Notes: generated by a model not told the origin, from the sequence alone. DNA of 64,000 nt from Cupriavidus pampae (GCF_914271485.1 NZ_CAJZAG010000005.1:372001-436000), one strand, 5' to 3'; positions 20,150 to 29,101 are shown, numbered from the stretch's first letter. Numbers and translations are program-made.

Positions 20150-20213
20150 ACTATATCGCCGCGACGACGGACGATGGCATCGAGCCACGCGCGTCGTGCT
20201 GGCGACAGGCGAC

Positions 20214-20564
20214 CTAGCGCGCGGCCGTCACCACGATCTCGATCAGCTTCTCGGCAGAGGCCAGTGCCGCGCCCACCGTGGCACGTGGGGGCGCCTGTCC
20301 CGGCACCACCCAGGCGTCCCACACCTCGTTCATCGCCGCAATCTGCGACATGTCGCTCAGGAAAATCTGGCAGGACAGCAGCTTCCCCTTGTCCGATCCG
20401 TGCTCGGAAAGCAGCGCATCGACGGACGCTAACACCTGCCGCGTCTGACCTTGCACGTCCTGCGTGACATCACTCGCCACCTGTCCAGCCAAATAGATCA
20501 CACCCTGATGAATCGTCACCTGCGAGTAGCGTTGTCCTACTCGGTAGCGTTGAATTTCTGACAT
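20214..20564 (-). CDS. RidA/YjgF-family protein
   Basis: This 116-residue Rid-family protein is the second in the window. The conserved arginine is in APPRATVGAAL, while the archetypal C-terminal glutamate is missing (IEIVVTAA). It lies 28 bases after the FAD oxidase gene on the same strand and is the last gene of the operon. It resembles the RidA at 10792-11172 in the segments GQxA, MNxVWxxWV and the arginine loop, so the two oxidase operons have recruited related partners. Imine hydrolysis after amine oxidation is the inferred role. Confidence 0.85.
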   Translation of the reverse strand: MSEIQRYRVGQRYSQVTIHQGVIYLAGQVASDVTQDVQGQTRQVLASVDALLSEHGSDKGKLLSCQIFLSDMSQIAAMNEVWDAWVVPGQAPPRATVGAALASAEKLIEIVVTAAR

Positions 20565-20592
20565 GAAGTCTCTCTGATAACGAACGATTGAA

Positions 20593-21924
20593 TTAGCGTT
20601 CCAGGCCAGCGACAGAAGCCTGGTATTTGATGGCCGACATCACACCGGCCCGCCTGAATGGTTCGGGCGGCAGCCAATTCGGCTTTTCGAGACTGAGCGC
20701 GTCGGTCAGGAACGATGACGTGGCCCCGGCCGCCATTTCGCCGAGCAGCTTGCCGTACATCGTGCCTTTCAACACCCCTGCCCCGTTGCAGCCCAGCGAG
20801 GCGAACAATCCGGGGCGCAGGCTACCGAAGTAGGTCGCGCCGTTGCGCGTCAGCGCGGTGGTGCCACCCCAGACGTACTCGAAGCCGTGAGATGCCATCT
20901 GCGGATAGCGGCGGCGATAGCAATCCGTCAGCAACGCCAGCGTGCGGTCGGGAGATTGCTCACGCTCGTAGGAGTAGTCGCTCCGCACCATGAAGCGGCC
21001 ATCTTGAATACGTCGCAGCGTGGTGCCCAGTCGATTGGCAGGAATCACGCCCCATTCGCGCGCATCGCCCAGCTTGGCGAGCTCCGCTTCCGGCAGACGC
21101 GGCGTCACGGCCGCGTAGGTGTAGATCGTGATCAGCCTGTCGCGCAGGATACCCAGCGCCTTAGCAAAACCGTTGTTGGCGACAATCACCTGATCCGCGA
21201 TGTAACGACCGCTGGATGTGGTGACTTCGAAGGGTGCGGCTTGCCCCAGCGCGATGACCGACTCTCCTTCTGCCAGCGTGACATTCGCAGGCAGCGTGTC
21301 GGCGAGACCACGGATCAACGCCGCGGGCTGCACAAACACGTTGTTCGGCGAGTGATAGCCGTACTGGTAGTAGTCAGTGCCAAGCCGTGCCGCCAATCCC
21401 GCGCGGTCGTACTCGGTATAGGCGATACCCCAGTCACGATACTGCTGCAGCACGGCTTGCAGATTCTTCACGCCCGCCTCGCTGGCCGCCGCGTGAAATT
21501 TGCCCACGGGGTTCCAGCCACAGTCAATGCCATGTTCGCGCACCAGCCCTTCGAGCCAGCGCAGTCCCGCCTCGTACATCCGGATCTGCTTGCGTGCCAC
21601 CTCGGCCGGACTGGTATGCCCGCCCATCTTCGTGTTATGCGGCAGGTCGATGATGAAACCGGAGTTGCGTCCGGACGAACCCTCGCCGACGGTGGATGCC
21701 TCCAGCACCAGCACTTCCTCATTGGGCCGCAGCTCCGCCACACGGCGAGCCGCAGCCAGGCCGGTGAAGCCACCGCCGATCACGATCGTGCCGAAGCGGG
21801 TGGTCGCAGGCTTCGGACTCTGCCGGCGTTTCGGCAGCATCGCATTCCATCCGGAAGGCTGAAAATAGGAAGGGGCAATCGCGGACGCCACATTCGGCGT
21901 CCGACCTTGAGTTTCGGTATGCAT
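20593..21924 (-). CDS. FAD-dependent amine oxidase, PuuB/DAO family
   Basis: The 443-residue flavoprotein has the FAD motif GGGFTGLAAA near residues 51-60 and the GEGSSGRNSGF segment characteristic of gamma-glutamylputrescine oxidase-like proteins, plus GCNGAGV near the C-terminus. Members oxidise primary or secondary amines to imines or aldehydes with O2. It sits between the ABC importer and RidA genes, all on one strand, so the importer probably brings in its amine substrate. PuuB itself works with puuACD, which are absent here, so the polyamine pathway is not asserted. Confidence 0.82.
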   Translation of the reverse strand: MHTETQGRTPNVASAIAPSYFQPSGWNAMLPKRRQSPKPATTRFGTIVIGGGFTGLAAARRVAELRPNEEVLVLEASTVGEGSSGRNSGFIIDLPHNTKMGGHTSPAEVARKQIRMYEAGLRWLEGLVREHGIDCGWNPVGKFHAAASEAGVKNLQAVLQQYRDWGIAYTEYDRAGLAARLGTDYYQYGYHSPNNVFVQPAALIRGLADTLPANVTLAEGESVIALGQAAPFEVTTSSGRYIADQVIVANNGFAKALGILRDRLITIYTYAAVTPRLPEAELAKLGDAREWGVIPANRLGTTLRRIQDGRFMVRSDYSYEREQSPDRTLALLTDCYRRRYPQMASHGFEYVWGGTTALTRNGATYFGSLRPGLFASLGCNGAGVLKGTMYGKLLGEMAAGATSSFLTDALSLEKPNWLPPEPFRRAGVMSAIKYQASVAGLER

Positions 21925-21953
21925 GGTTTGGTCGCGCCAGGCCCTGGCGTCTT

Positions 21954-22745
21954 CTAGGATGCTGCGGGTGTTCCGAGTGCCTTCATGACTTCGGCTTGCA
22001 CGGTGTTCCAGATCTGCGACTTCAACTCGTTGAAGCGCGGTGACAGTTGCACGGCGGCATCGCGCGGCAGCGGCAAGTCGTTCTCGATGTCACAAACCAC
22101 GCGTCCGGGCCGCGCGCCCATGATCACCATGCGCGTGGACAGCATCAGCGCTTCGTCAATCGAGTGCGTAATAAAGACGATGGTCTTGCCACTCTTCTGA
22201 TAGATCTCCAGCAGCTCCTCCTGAAGGACCTGCCGCGTCATCGCATCCAACGCCGCAAACGGTTCATCGAGCAGGATGACGTCCGGATCATTGGCCAGCA
22301 CCCGGGCAATGGAGACGCGTTGGCGCATGCCACCCGACAGTGCCTTGGGATAACTGTTGGCAAAGTCCTTGAGCCCAACCATTTCCACATAGCGCTGTGC
22401 AACGTTCCGTCGTTCTTCGCGCCCCATGCCCTTCATCTTGAGTCCGAAAGCCACGTTGTCGAGCACGGACAGCCAAGGGAACAACGCATATTGCTGGAAC
22501 ACCATGCCGCAATGCGGATCCACATCGTTCACCTGGCGACCATTGACCACCACGCGACCCGTGCTCGGCTGTTCGAAGCCGGCGATCATGTTGAGCAGCG
22601 TGGATTTGCCGCAGCCCGACGCGCCCAGGATCACCAGGAACTCACCCTTGCGCACACTGAGGTCCACGCCATCGAGCGCCTTGAAGTCACCGAACGACTT
22701 CGTCACGTGTTCGATGGAGATCATCGTTTGCTTTACTGCTGCCAT
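21954..22745 (-). CDS. ABC transporter ATP-binding protein (SsuB/TauB type)
   Basis: The 263-residue ATPase has Walker A GASGCGKST at 41-49, signature LSGGM at 136-140, Walker B VILLDE at 156-161 and H-loop His194. The chosen ATG at 22745 overlaps the permease gene by 13 bases, while the longer reading would run through it; 22724 (MISIEHV) is also possible. It belongs to the nitrate/sulfonate/taurine import class together with the permease and binding protein upstream. Confidence 0.9.
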   Translation of the reverse strand: MAAVKQTMISIEHVTKSFGDFKALDGVDLSVRKGEFLVILGASGCGKSTLLNMIAGFEQPSTGRVVVNGRQVNDVDPHCGMVFQQYALFPWLSVLDNVAFGLKMKGMGREERRNVAQRYVEMVGLKDFANSYPKALSGGMRQRVSIARVLANDPDVILLDEPFAALDAMTRQVLQEELLEIYQKSGKTIVFITHSIDEALMLSTRMVIMGARPGRVVCDIENDLPLPRDAAVQLSPRFNELKSQIWNTVQAEVMKALGTPAAS

Positions 22746-23539
22746 TTCAGAATCCTCGATTCCAGCTTGCGGGAAACCACATCGATCACGAGCACGGTCA
22801 CGCTGATCATCACCATGCCCAACATGACGGCGTCGGTTTGAAAGAACTCCTTGCCATTCATGATCAGGAAGCCAAGCCCTTCTTTGGCTGCCACCAGTTC
22901 GGCAGAAATCACGCAGGTCCACGACAGACCAAGAATGACCTTGAAGCCGGTGATGATCTGCGCCAGGCTGCCCGGCAGGATGACCTCACGCATGACCTGC
23001 CAACGATTGGCACCGAGGTTGCGTGCCGCACGGATCAGCAAGGGATCGATGCTGCGTGTCGCTTCGATGACGTAAAGCAACGCCGGTGCGAAGGTACCCA
23101 TGAAGACGATGCTGTACTTCTGTGTTTCCGTGATGCCAAACCAAAGCAGCGACAACGGAATCCAGCTCATCGACGGGAGCGGGCGCAGGAACGACAGGAT
23201 CGGATCGAACACAGCTCGTGCCCGCGCGGTCGTACCAAGCAGGATGCCAAGCGGAATCGCAATGGCGGCCGCGGCGATAAACCCGACCATTACGCGCCGC
23301 GTGGAGGCCAGCACGTGCCCCAACAGCGTGCCTTCGGCGAACATCCGCATGCCGAGTTCGGCAATCTGGCTCGGTGAAGGGAGGAAGATCGGATCGATCC
23401 AGCCCAGGCGGCATGCAAGCTCCCAAACGGAGAGAAAGACGATGACCGAGGCGATGCTGATTGTCAGCAGGTGTGGGGGACCGGGCCGACGCTTGGCTGG
23501 ATACGCGACCGGCGTCGAGGGGTGAGTTGTCTGTGCCAT
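22733..23539 (-). CDS. ABC transporter permease (SsuC/TauC type)
   Basis: The 268-residue inner-membrane protein has about six hydrophobic helices and the binding-protein-dependent permease (EAA) motif around ATRSIDPLLIRAARNLGANRW. It forms a homodimeric channel with the ATPase encoded next. It starts 21 bases after the substrate-binding gene. The class takes up sulfonates, taurine, nitrate or aromatic or thiamine precursors; here the oxidase downstream suggests an amine-containing ligand. Confidence 0.9.
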   Translation of the reverse strand: MAQTTHPSTPVAYPAKRRPGPPHLLTISIASVIVFLSVWELACRLGWIDPIFLPSPSQIAELGMRMFAEGTLLGHVLASTRRVMVGFIAAAAIAIPLGILLGTTARARAVFDPILSFLRPLPSMSWIPLSLLWFGITETQKYSIVFMGTFAPALLYVIEATRSIDPLLIRAARNLGANRWQVMREVILPGSLAQIITGFKVILGLSWTCVISAELVAAKEGLGFLIMNGKEFFQTDAVMLGMVMISVTVLVIDVVSRKLESRILKWQQ

Positions 23540-23560
23540 GATGCTTGCCGTGTGTTGAGA

Positions 23561-24553
23561 TCAGAGATAGGACGTGTCGATCCACTCGCGCACTGGCGGG
23601 GATTTGTCGAGCTGCTTGTGAGTCGCAAGCAGGTCGGACAGCTTCTGCAGGCCCGTCGCGAATTTCGAGTCGGCGGCAAGCAAGGCTTTCTGCTGCCCCA
23701 GGTCGTACCACGTTGCCTCTTTGATGGTGGAGACTTGATCCGCCATCGACAGGCCCGTCAGCTCGGTGAGGTACCACGCAGCTTCTTCGGGCTTGTCGCG
23801 TAGCATCACGGCCGCCTGGAAATACGTTTGCAGGAACTTGCGGACCGCCTCGGGTTGCTTCGTGGCGAAAGCGCGGCGAGCAACCAGCACGTCGGGGCCA
23901 GGCGTCACGCCAAACTGTTTGTACAGGCTGAAGCTCGTATCGTCGGCCAACAGCCTGACATCGGGCATCGCGCGGATCTTCGTGAAGTGCGGCGTCCAGG
24001 CGGCCGCCGCGTCCACCTGACGGCTCTGGAATGCGGCGGTCAGTTCGGGCGCCGGCACGTTGACGAGGTTGACGTCGCGCTCGGGATTCAGCCCAGCGCC
24101 GGTCAGCAGATCCAGCACCAGCAGATGCGCGCTCGATGCAAACGTGACGCCGATTTTTTTGCCCTTGAGGTCGCGTACCGATTGCACGTCGTTGCGGACG
24201 AACAAACCCTCGACCTTGCCAAAATCTTCGGCAGCGCCGATCACGGACAAATGCTTCGAACCGCGTGCCATCAGCGCCAGTGCGGAAACGATACCGGTGC
24301 CGGCGATATCGACGCCTCCCGACAGAAGGCCACCGAGCCGCGCGCTCGAGGTGCCGAACGACTGCCAATTCACCTCCAGCCCGTTGGCGGCAAACATGCC
24401 GCTCTTGATGCCGATATAGGCGGGATAGTGGCCAAGCCAGGCCGATCCGCCGTAGTTGATGACAGTCTTCTGCTGGGCATACGCCGTAGCGAGCGGCAAT
24501 TCCAGGGCGCTCGCTGCCGCCGCCAGTAGGAAGTTCCGGCGTGTCATGGTCAT
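23561..24553 (-). CDS. ABC transporter substrate-binding protein (SsuA/TauA/NMT1 class)
   Basis: The 330-residue precursor begins TRRNFLLAAAASA, a twin-arginine-like signal peptide cut after about AYAQ at residue 27. The mature protein has the SsuA/NMT1-type fold (NYGGSAWLGHYPAYIGIKSG, then DLKGKKIGVT). It captures the ligand in the periplasm for the permease and ATPase. It lies 20 bases after the LysR gene on the same strand, so regulator and transporter may share one transcript. Confidence 0.88.
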   Translation of the reverse strand: MTMTRRNFLLAAAASALELPLATAYAQQKTVINYGGSAWLGHYPAYIGIKSGMFAANGLEVNWQSFGTSSARLGGLLSGGVDIAGTGIVSALALMARGSKHLSVIGAAEDFGKVEGLFVRNDVQSVRDLKGKKIGVTFASSAHLLVLDLLTGAGLNPERDVNLVNVPAPELTAAFQSRQVDAAAAWTPHFTKIRAMPDVRLLADDTSFSLYKQFGVTPGPDVLVARRAFATKQPEAVRKFLQTYFQAAVMLRDKPEEAAWYLTELTGLSMADQVSTIKEATWYDLGQQKALLAADSKFATGLQKLSDLLATHKQLDKSPPVREWIDTSYL

Positions 24554-24573
24554 GCTTGTCTCCTGCCTTTTAT

Positions 24574-25536
24574 TTAATTGAGATGAACTTTGGCGCCCAG
24601 GCCAGGTACCAGGGCCCGGATCTCCGGGAACAGGACGTTCTCCAGGATCCGACGACTGCTTTGATAAAAATATTCAGCGGTTTCCTCGTATTCCCCCGCG
24701 CGGGAGATCTGATAGACCGTCCGCGTCAGTGCAGGCCCGCTGATCGGCAGCACATGGACGTCGTTGAGGTAGGCGCGGCTTTGCAGCAATACCAACGGAC
24801 TGGTGATGGCCCAGCCAAGATCCGCGGCCACCATGGCCAGGACCACGTCGGACGCATCGATCTCCAGATGCCGTGCAGCCGTCACGCCGCACCGGCGCAG
24901 GTATCGCTCTGTCAGCGCACCGTAGTGCGAGCGCGTGCTGAAGCGAACGAGCGGCAGTTCGCGGGCGAGCACTTGCAGGTCACCGACGGGGAACTGGTCA
25001 CGCCGGCATGCCGGAAGGACCAACTGGAATGGCTCGGTGAACAGCGGCCGGCGAACCAGCTTGTCCATGTCCTCCATTGGATCGGAGGTAATAATGATGT
25101 CGAGCTGACGCTGCAACAGCGCCTGAGCATGGCTATAGGCAAGACCGGACCACAGCAGGACCTGGTTGCCCTGGACAATCGCCTCCTTCACCGCCAACGG
25201 TCCGACCGTAGCCGCGTAGGAGTCGATCATGCCGATGCGGATAGCGGGACGTTGCGATTGATCGGCTTCGCGGACCTGCGCCAGCAAGCGGTCCATCTCA
25301 TCGATGACACTGTGCGCGTTGCGCCGGAGTGCCAGCCCAGCCGAGGTGAGCTTCACCGGCCGGCGGCTACGATCCAGTACCTTCGTCCCTAAGATCTCCT
25401 CGATTTGCGCGATAGCCTGCGACACCGCCGACTGGGTCACGCCAAGCTTGCCTGCTGCGAGCGACACACTGCCCTCGGCAGCCACCGCATCGAATACGCG
25501 CAGCGAGCGGACGTCAAGGCGATACGATTCGTCCAC
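24574..25536 (-). CDS. LysR-family regulator heading the ABC-oxidase-RidA operon
   Basis: A 320-residue LysR protein starts at GTG 25536: GAGGAG lies six bases upstream, and this start puts the helix-turn-helix (LRVFDAVAAEGSVSLAAGKLG, then QSAVSQAIAQIE) at its usual position. The ATG at 25656 would add 40 residues not seen in the family. Unlike most LysR regulators it is transcribed in the same direction as its likely targets. A 15-bp palindrome at 25609-25623 fits an autoregulatory site. Confidence 0.87.
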   Translation of the reverse strand: MDESYRLDVRSLRVFDAVAAEGSVSLAAGKLGVTQSAVSQAIAQIEEILGTKVLDRSRRPVKLTSAGLALRRNAHSVIDEMDRLLAQVREADQSQRPAIRIGMIDSYAATVGPLAVKEAIVQGNQVLLWSGLAYSHAQALLQRQLDIIITSDPMEDMDKLVRRPLFTEPFQLVLPACRRDQFPVGDLQVLARELPLVRFSTRSHYGALTERYLRRCGVTAARHLEIDASDVVLAMVAADLGWAITSPLVLLQSRAYLNDVHVLPISGPALTRTVYQISRAGEYEETAEYFYQSSRRILENVLFPEIRALVPGLGAKVHLN

Positions 25537-25560
25537 AACTGTCTCCTCTGTTTCTTTTGA

Positions 25561-25623
25561 AGTGATACTAATGTAGTGGCCATTCTTGTCCAAGTTCAGC
25601 CGCACATCATTAGTGAAACTAAT
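25561..25623. promoter_or_regulatory. LysR-type box upstream of the ABC-operon regulator
   Basis: ATTAGT-GAA-ACTAAT at 25609-25623 is a perfect 15-bp palindrome containing the T-N11-A LysR pattern. A related half site, GTGATACTAAT, lies at 25562-25572, closer to the GTG start. Together they resemble a primary and a secondary LysR site. Confidence 0.55.
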
Positions 25624-25795
25624 TCTATGCATAAAGTTGCCTTCTTTGACTGCCACTTCGCACCCGGCGGAGAGTGATTCGTAAGTACCGTCGCACGAGC
25701 GCTCCCCTTCCGAAGCGGGGTTCAGAATTTCGCCTCTAACGTCGATGGAAAGGTCTTAAGGCCGTCGGCTGGCCGCCCCGCTGGACAAGCAGGTC

Positions 25796-26350
25796 ATGAA
25801 ATTAAGAACAGAACTGGTAGCTTTGCTTGCATGCACGCTTGCGCTCAGCGCTTGCGTGACTAAATACCCCGAGCCCCAATCGGGAGACCGCGCCAGATTA
25901 CGGATGGCAAGGACGGGCCCCTCGGAAAGCACCGAATTCAGCGTGTATCCCGCGTCGAATGTGCAATCTTGCTATCGGCAGGAAGTGGGACAGGGCGATC
26001 AACGCTTAGCATTGCTGGACAACCCCTTGGTTCACTACGACACCAATCTGGGAATACCCGGCAGAGACGCGAGCGGCAAAAGCCGGTCCACGGAAGCCTA
26101 TATCCGCGCTGGCGAGCCGTTCTTGCTTTCGACCTTCATCATGGCGATGACGACTTCCACGATGTACCGCTGCAGCATCGGCGCGCTATGGACGCCCATA
26201 CCAGGCGCAGACTATGAGGCCACGGTCGACTGGACATACCACGCATGCAAGCTCGTGGTTACGAAGATAGAGCCAGGCTCCGACAATGCTCCCGCCAAAC
26301 TTCCTGTGGACGCGCGATACATCCGCCCCTGCAAGGACCCCGCGAAGTGA
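25796..26350 (+). CDS. Exported lipoprotein of unknown function
   Basis: The 184-residue protein has a lipoprotein signal (LLACTLALSAC) with lipobox LSAC and the modified Cys at position 20. The mature part has several cysteines and a C-terminal VDARYIRPCK. No family is recognised. The reading frame and signal argue that it is real. It is flanked by non-coding DNA on both sides and has no obvious operon partner. Confidence 0.72.
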   Translation: MKLRTELVALLACTLALSACVTKYPEPQSGDRARLRMARTGPSESTEFSVYPASNVQSCYRQEVGQGDQRLALLDNPLVHYDTNLGIPGRDASGKSRSTEAYIRAGEPFLLSTFIMAMTTSTMYRCSIGALWTPIPGADYEATVDWTYHACKLVVTKIEPGSDNAPAKLPVDARYIRPCKDPAK

Positions 26351-26597
26351 GTACATGGTTTCCCGCGGGCCAGTGATCAACATGTTCGGTGTCGGCTAGC
26401 TTCATTCACGAAGCCGACACCCAGGCATCCCGTGAGGCACCCACCGCCCGCGAAGAAAAATTCCTTCGGGCGATTCTCAAATCGTTTGGCGTCAGAGCAA
26501 GGCCACCGTATCCATCGCGCGACAGAATCAGAGCAGTTGTCATACGCAACTGCCGCGCGTGTGCTATGCGACGGCCACCCTACTTCACGGAGCTCTC

Positions 26598-27074
26598 ATG
26601 TCTGAAAACACCCCAATTCCACCGTTCCCTCCCTTCACGCTCGAGACCGCCACGCAAAAGGTGCGCGCCGGTGAGAACGGCTGGAATTCGCGCAACCCGG
26701 AGAAAGTGTCCCTCGCCTATACGGTCGATAGCCGCTGGCGCAATCGCGCCGAGTTCATCACGGGGCGCGAGCAGATCGTGCCGTTTCTGCAACGCAAGTG
26801 GGATCGCGAGCTGGAATACCGTCTGATCAAGGAGCTGTGGGCGTTCACCGACAATCACATCGCCGTGCGGTTCGCTTACGAGTGGCATGACGATGCGGGC
26901 AACTGGTTCCGTTCGTTCGGCAACGAGAACTGGCAGTTCGCGGAGAACGGCCTGATGGCGGTGCGCCATGCGTGCATCAACGATGTGCCGATGAAGGAGG
27001 CCGACCGCAAGTTCTTCTGGCCCCTCGGTCAACGTCCCGAAGATCATCCAGGCCTCAGCAGCTTTGGCTTCTGA
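26598..27074 (+). CDS. DUF1348 nuclear-transport-factor-2-like protein
   Basis: The 158-residue protein has the DUF1348 signature: [20 protein letters not shown], then SRWRNRAEF and [22 protein letters not shown]. The fold is a small NTF2/SnoaL-like cone that can bind hydrophobic ligands or catalyse isomerisations; the biochemical role is unknown. The ATG at 26598 follows ACGGAG. It is followed by a TetR gene on the same strand, and members of this family often lie beside TetR regulators. Confidence 0.88.
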   Translation: MSENTPIPPFPPFTLETATQKVRAGENGWNSRNPEKVSLAYTVDSRWRNRAEFITGREQIVPFLQRKWDRELEYRLIKELWAFTDNHIAVRFAYEWHDDAGNWFRSFGNENWQFAENGLMAVRHACINDVPMKEADRKFFWPLGQRPEDHPGLSSFGF

Positions 27075-27109
27075 GTTTTTATGGCACGTTGAACTGACCT
27101 TAGTGGCGT

Positions 27110-27126
27110 ACAATCATTACGATTGT
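27110..27126. promoter_or_regulatory. Palindrome ACAATC-N5-GATTGT before tetR
   Basis: A perfect 17-bp palindrome lies 33 bp before the tetR start. Its ACAATCAT core recurs twice (plus one TCAATCAT variant) in the next divergent region at 28146-28263, which supports a TetR operator. Confidence 0.65.
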
Positions 27127-27158
27127 CATAAATGATGCCCAACAAGGAGGGCTACGCC

Positions 27159-27725
27159 ATGAAGGTCAGTCGAGAACGCGTTGCGCAGAACCGGGAGATG
27201 CTCCTGTCCGAAGCCTCGCGACTTTTTCGTGAGCGCGGATTCGAGAGCGTAACGGTTGCGGAAGTATCAGCCGCCGCCGGTCTGACGCATGGTGCCTTCT
27301 ATAGCTACTTCGCGTCCAAGGAAGATCTCATCGCACAGACGTGCAACTACGTTCTGAACGATGAGGACGGGCAAGAGCACGCATCGCTGTTTGCATTCGC
27401 CAAGGAGTACCTGTCGAACGATCACCGCGAGAACCGCGGCGGCGGCTGCCTGTTTGCGGCGGTCGGCACGGAGACCGCGAGAACCTCCGAGGCCACGCGC
27501 GACATCATCACGGAGAAAGTGCGAGAGCAGATCGCCACCTTCGCCAAAAGCGCGCCCGGCGCGGGCCCACGCACGCGGCGTCGCGCCGCGATCGGCATGT
27601 GGGCGGCCATGATGGGCGCTGTGATGATTGCACGCACCGTCAACGATGAGGCACTTGCGAAAGAGATTACCTCCAGCACCATGAAGTGGTTGGAGGAGGC
27701 GGCCGACTTGCGGCCGCTGGAATAG
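27159..27725 (+). CDS. TetR-family regulator of the enone/xenobiotic group
   Basis: The 188-residue TetR protein has an N-terminal helix-turn-helix (REMLLSEASRLFRERGFESVTV, then THGAFYSYFASKEDLI), a form common in NemR/YcdC-like repressors of reductase genes. The start at 27159 follows AAGGAGGG; the ATG at 27132 is upstream of that site. It is preceded by a perfect palindrome and followed by the convergent DUF1330 gene. Shared ACAATCAT motifs suggest it represses itself, the DUF1330 gene and the SDR-Old Yellow Enzyme pair. Confidence 0.88.
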   Translation: MKVSRERVAQNREMLLSEASRLFRERGFESVTVAEVSAAAGLTHGAFYSYFASKEDLIAQTCNYVLNDEDGQEHASLFAFAKEYLSNDHRENRGGGCLFAAVGTETARTSEATRDIITEKVREQIATFAKSAPGAGPRTRRRAAIGMWAAMMGAVMIARTVNDEALAKEITSSTMKWLEEAADLRPLE

Positions 27726-27737
27726 CGCGACTCCTGC

Positions 27738-28088
27738 TCAGCCCTTGCTGAGTGCGTCGCGGATGCCTTCCGCGAAAGCCTTGATCGTGAAACCCTCCGG
27801 CAGCGAATCGATCAGGATGATGTCCGAGATCGCATTCTTGATGCGCAGCGGACGAATCGCCTGATACGCGGCCGAGTGATACCACGCGTTTGCCGCCTCG
27901 CGTGTCGGAAACTCCATCAGGACCACCGATCCCGGCCACGCGCCCTCCACCACATCCCCCGGCCCCTGCGCCAGCCACCGCCCGCCGAACGGCGCCACGG
28001 TAGCTTCGACTTGCTCGAGGTAAGAGAGGCCTGCGTCATTCGGAATGTCGCCCGGGATGCGCAGATGGTTGACGAGGTAGGTTGCCAT
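27738..28088 (-). CDS. DUF1330 family protein
   Basis: The 116-residue protein has the DUF1330 dimeric alpha/beta-barrel segments YLVNHLRI, GGRWLAQG, VVLMEFPTREAANAWYHSAAYQAI and RPLRIKNA. Function in the family is unknown; a stress or ligand role is often suggested. The ATG at 28088 is preferred because AAAGGAATC precedes it and the upstream extension has no similarity. It is divergent from the SDR at 28285 with ACAATCAT motifs between. Confidence 0.85.
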   Translation of the reverse strand: MATYLVNHLRIPGDIPNDAGLSYLEQVEATVAPFGGRWLAQGPGDVVEGAWPGSVVLMEFPTREAANAWYHSAAYQAIRPLRIKNAISDIILIDSLPEGFTIKAFAEGIRDALSKG

Positions 28089-28145
28089 GATCAGATTCCT
28101 TTGTTGGTAGCGATGAGTCGCGTCACCAATATAGGAATCCGTTTT

Positions 28146-28263
28146 ACATGATGACAATCATACTTTCGAGTTAGGCAGCCACTGCTCTCGCATCCAAAGT
28201 CGTCCTTGACTTCAATCATTACGTACATCATGATAAATCCACAAACATGACAATCATCATGTT
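28146..28263. promoter_or_regulatory. Cluster of ACAATCAT operator-like motifs
   Basis: ACAATCAT occurs at 28154-28161 and 28250-28257, with TCAATCAT at 28212-28219. The last ACAATCAT is inside a perfect palindrome, AACATGA-N6-TCATGTT (28244-28263), 21 bp before the SDR start. The same octamer is in the palindrome before tetR at 27110. Confidence 0.6.
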
Positions 28264-28284
28264 TAAGGAAGCGGGAGCAAACTC

Positions 28285-29088
28285 ATGAATCACAAAGCAG
28301 GAAGCAAGGGCACGGCAGTCGTCACAGGTGCGTCCTCGGGTATCGGTATGGTCTACGCACAGCGTCTGGCAAAGCAAGGCTATGACCTGCTGCTGGTTGC
28401 ACGCCGTCTCGGGCGGCTGGCAGAGCGTGCCCGCCAACTCTCCTCGCGCTATCGCATCAGCGCCAACTATCTTTCCGCAGATCTGACCAGAACGTCGGAC
28501 CTGGAGCGGGTCATGAAGGTATTGGCGGAGGACAGCACGATTACGGCACTGATCAACAACGCCGGCGTGGCAACGCTGTCTGGCTTCAATGATGCTGAGC
28601 TCAGCAAGCATCAGACAATGAATGCGCTGAACGTGGAGGCCTTGGTCCGGCTTTCGTACGCCATCCTGCCCGTCTTCAAAAGGAAGAATCACGGCACCCT
28701 CGTCAACATCAGCTCGGTGCTGTCGCTGCACGCATACCCCATCAGTTCCGTCTACAGCGGCACCAAGGCATACGTGTCGAACTTCACGCGCGGCCTGCAG
28801 GAGGAAGTGGCCGGCACCAACGTCAGGGTGCAACTGGTCCTGCCAGGCGCGACCGACACCGAAATCTGGGACATCGCCGGCGTCCCGGCCTCTCACTTGC
28901 CTGTCGGCACCGTGATGACGGCAGAGGACGTGGTCGATGCCGCACTGTCCGGACTCGAGCAAGGCGAGACCATCACGATGCCATCCGTCGAAGACGTCGG
29001 ACTTCTGCAGGCATACGAGGCCGCGCGCGAGAAACTTTTTCGCGCTTCGCAATCCGCCCGACCAGCTTCCCGCTATCGCATCTCCTGA
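28285..29088 (+). CDS. Short-chain dehydrogenase/reductase (SDR)
   Basis: The 267-residue SDR has the cofactor motif TGASSGIG near residues 13-20, NNAG near 92-95, SS in ISSVLS and the YSGTKAY active site, as in the DltE/YqjQ-like group. A GGAAGCGGGAG sequence precedes the ATG. The Old Yellow Enzyme gene starts 13 bases after its stop, so both are probably one transcript. It may reduce ketones formed next to the enoate reductase step; substrate unknown. Confidence 0.88.
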   Translation: MNHKAGSKGTAVVTGASSGIGMVYAQRLAKQGYDLLLVARRLGRLAERARQLSSRYRISANYLSADLTRTSDLERVMKVLAEDSTITALINNAGVATLSGFNDAELSKHQTMNALNVEALVRLSYAILPVFKRKNHGTLVNISSVLSLHAYPISSVYSGTKAYVSNFTRGLQEEVAGTNVRVQLVLPGATDTEIWDIAGVPASHLPVGTVMTAEDVVDAALSGLEQGETITMPSVEDVGLLQAYEAAREKLFRASQSARPASRYRIS

Positions 29089-29101
29089 TCTTCTATCCAC
29101 C

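Noticed and set aside
20593-21924. puuB of the putrescine pathway
   Set aside because: No puuA, puuC or puuD neighbours are present; only the family-level call is kept.
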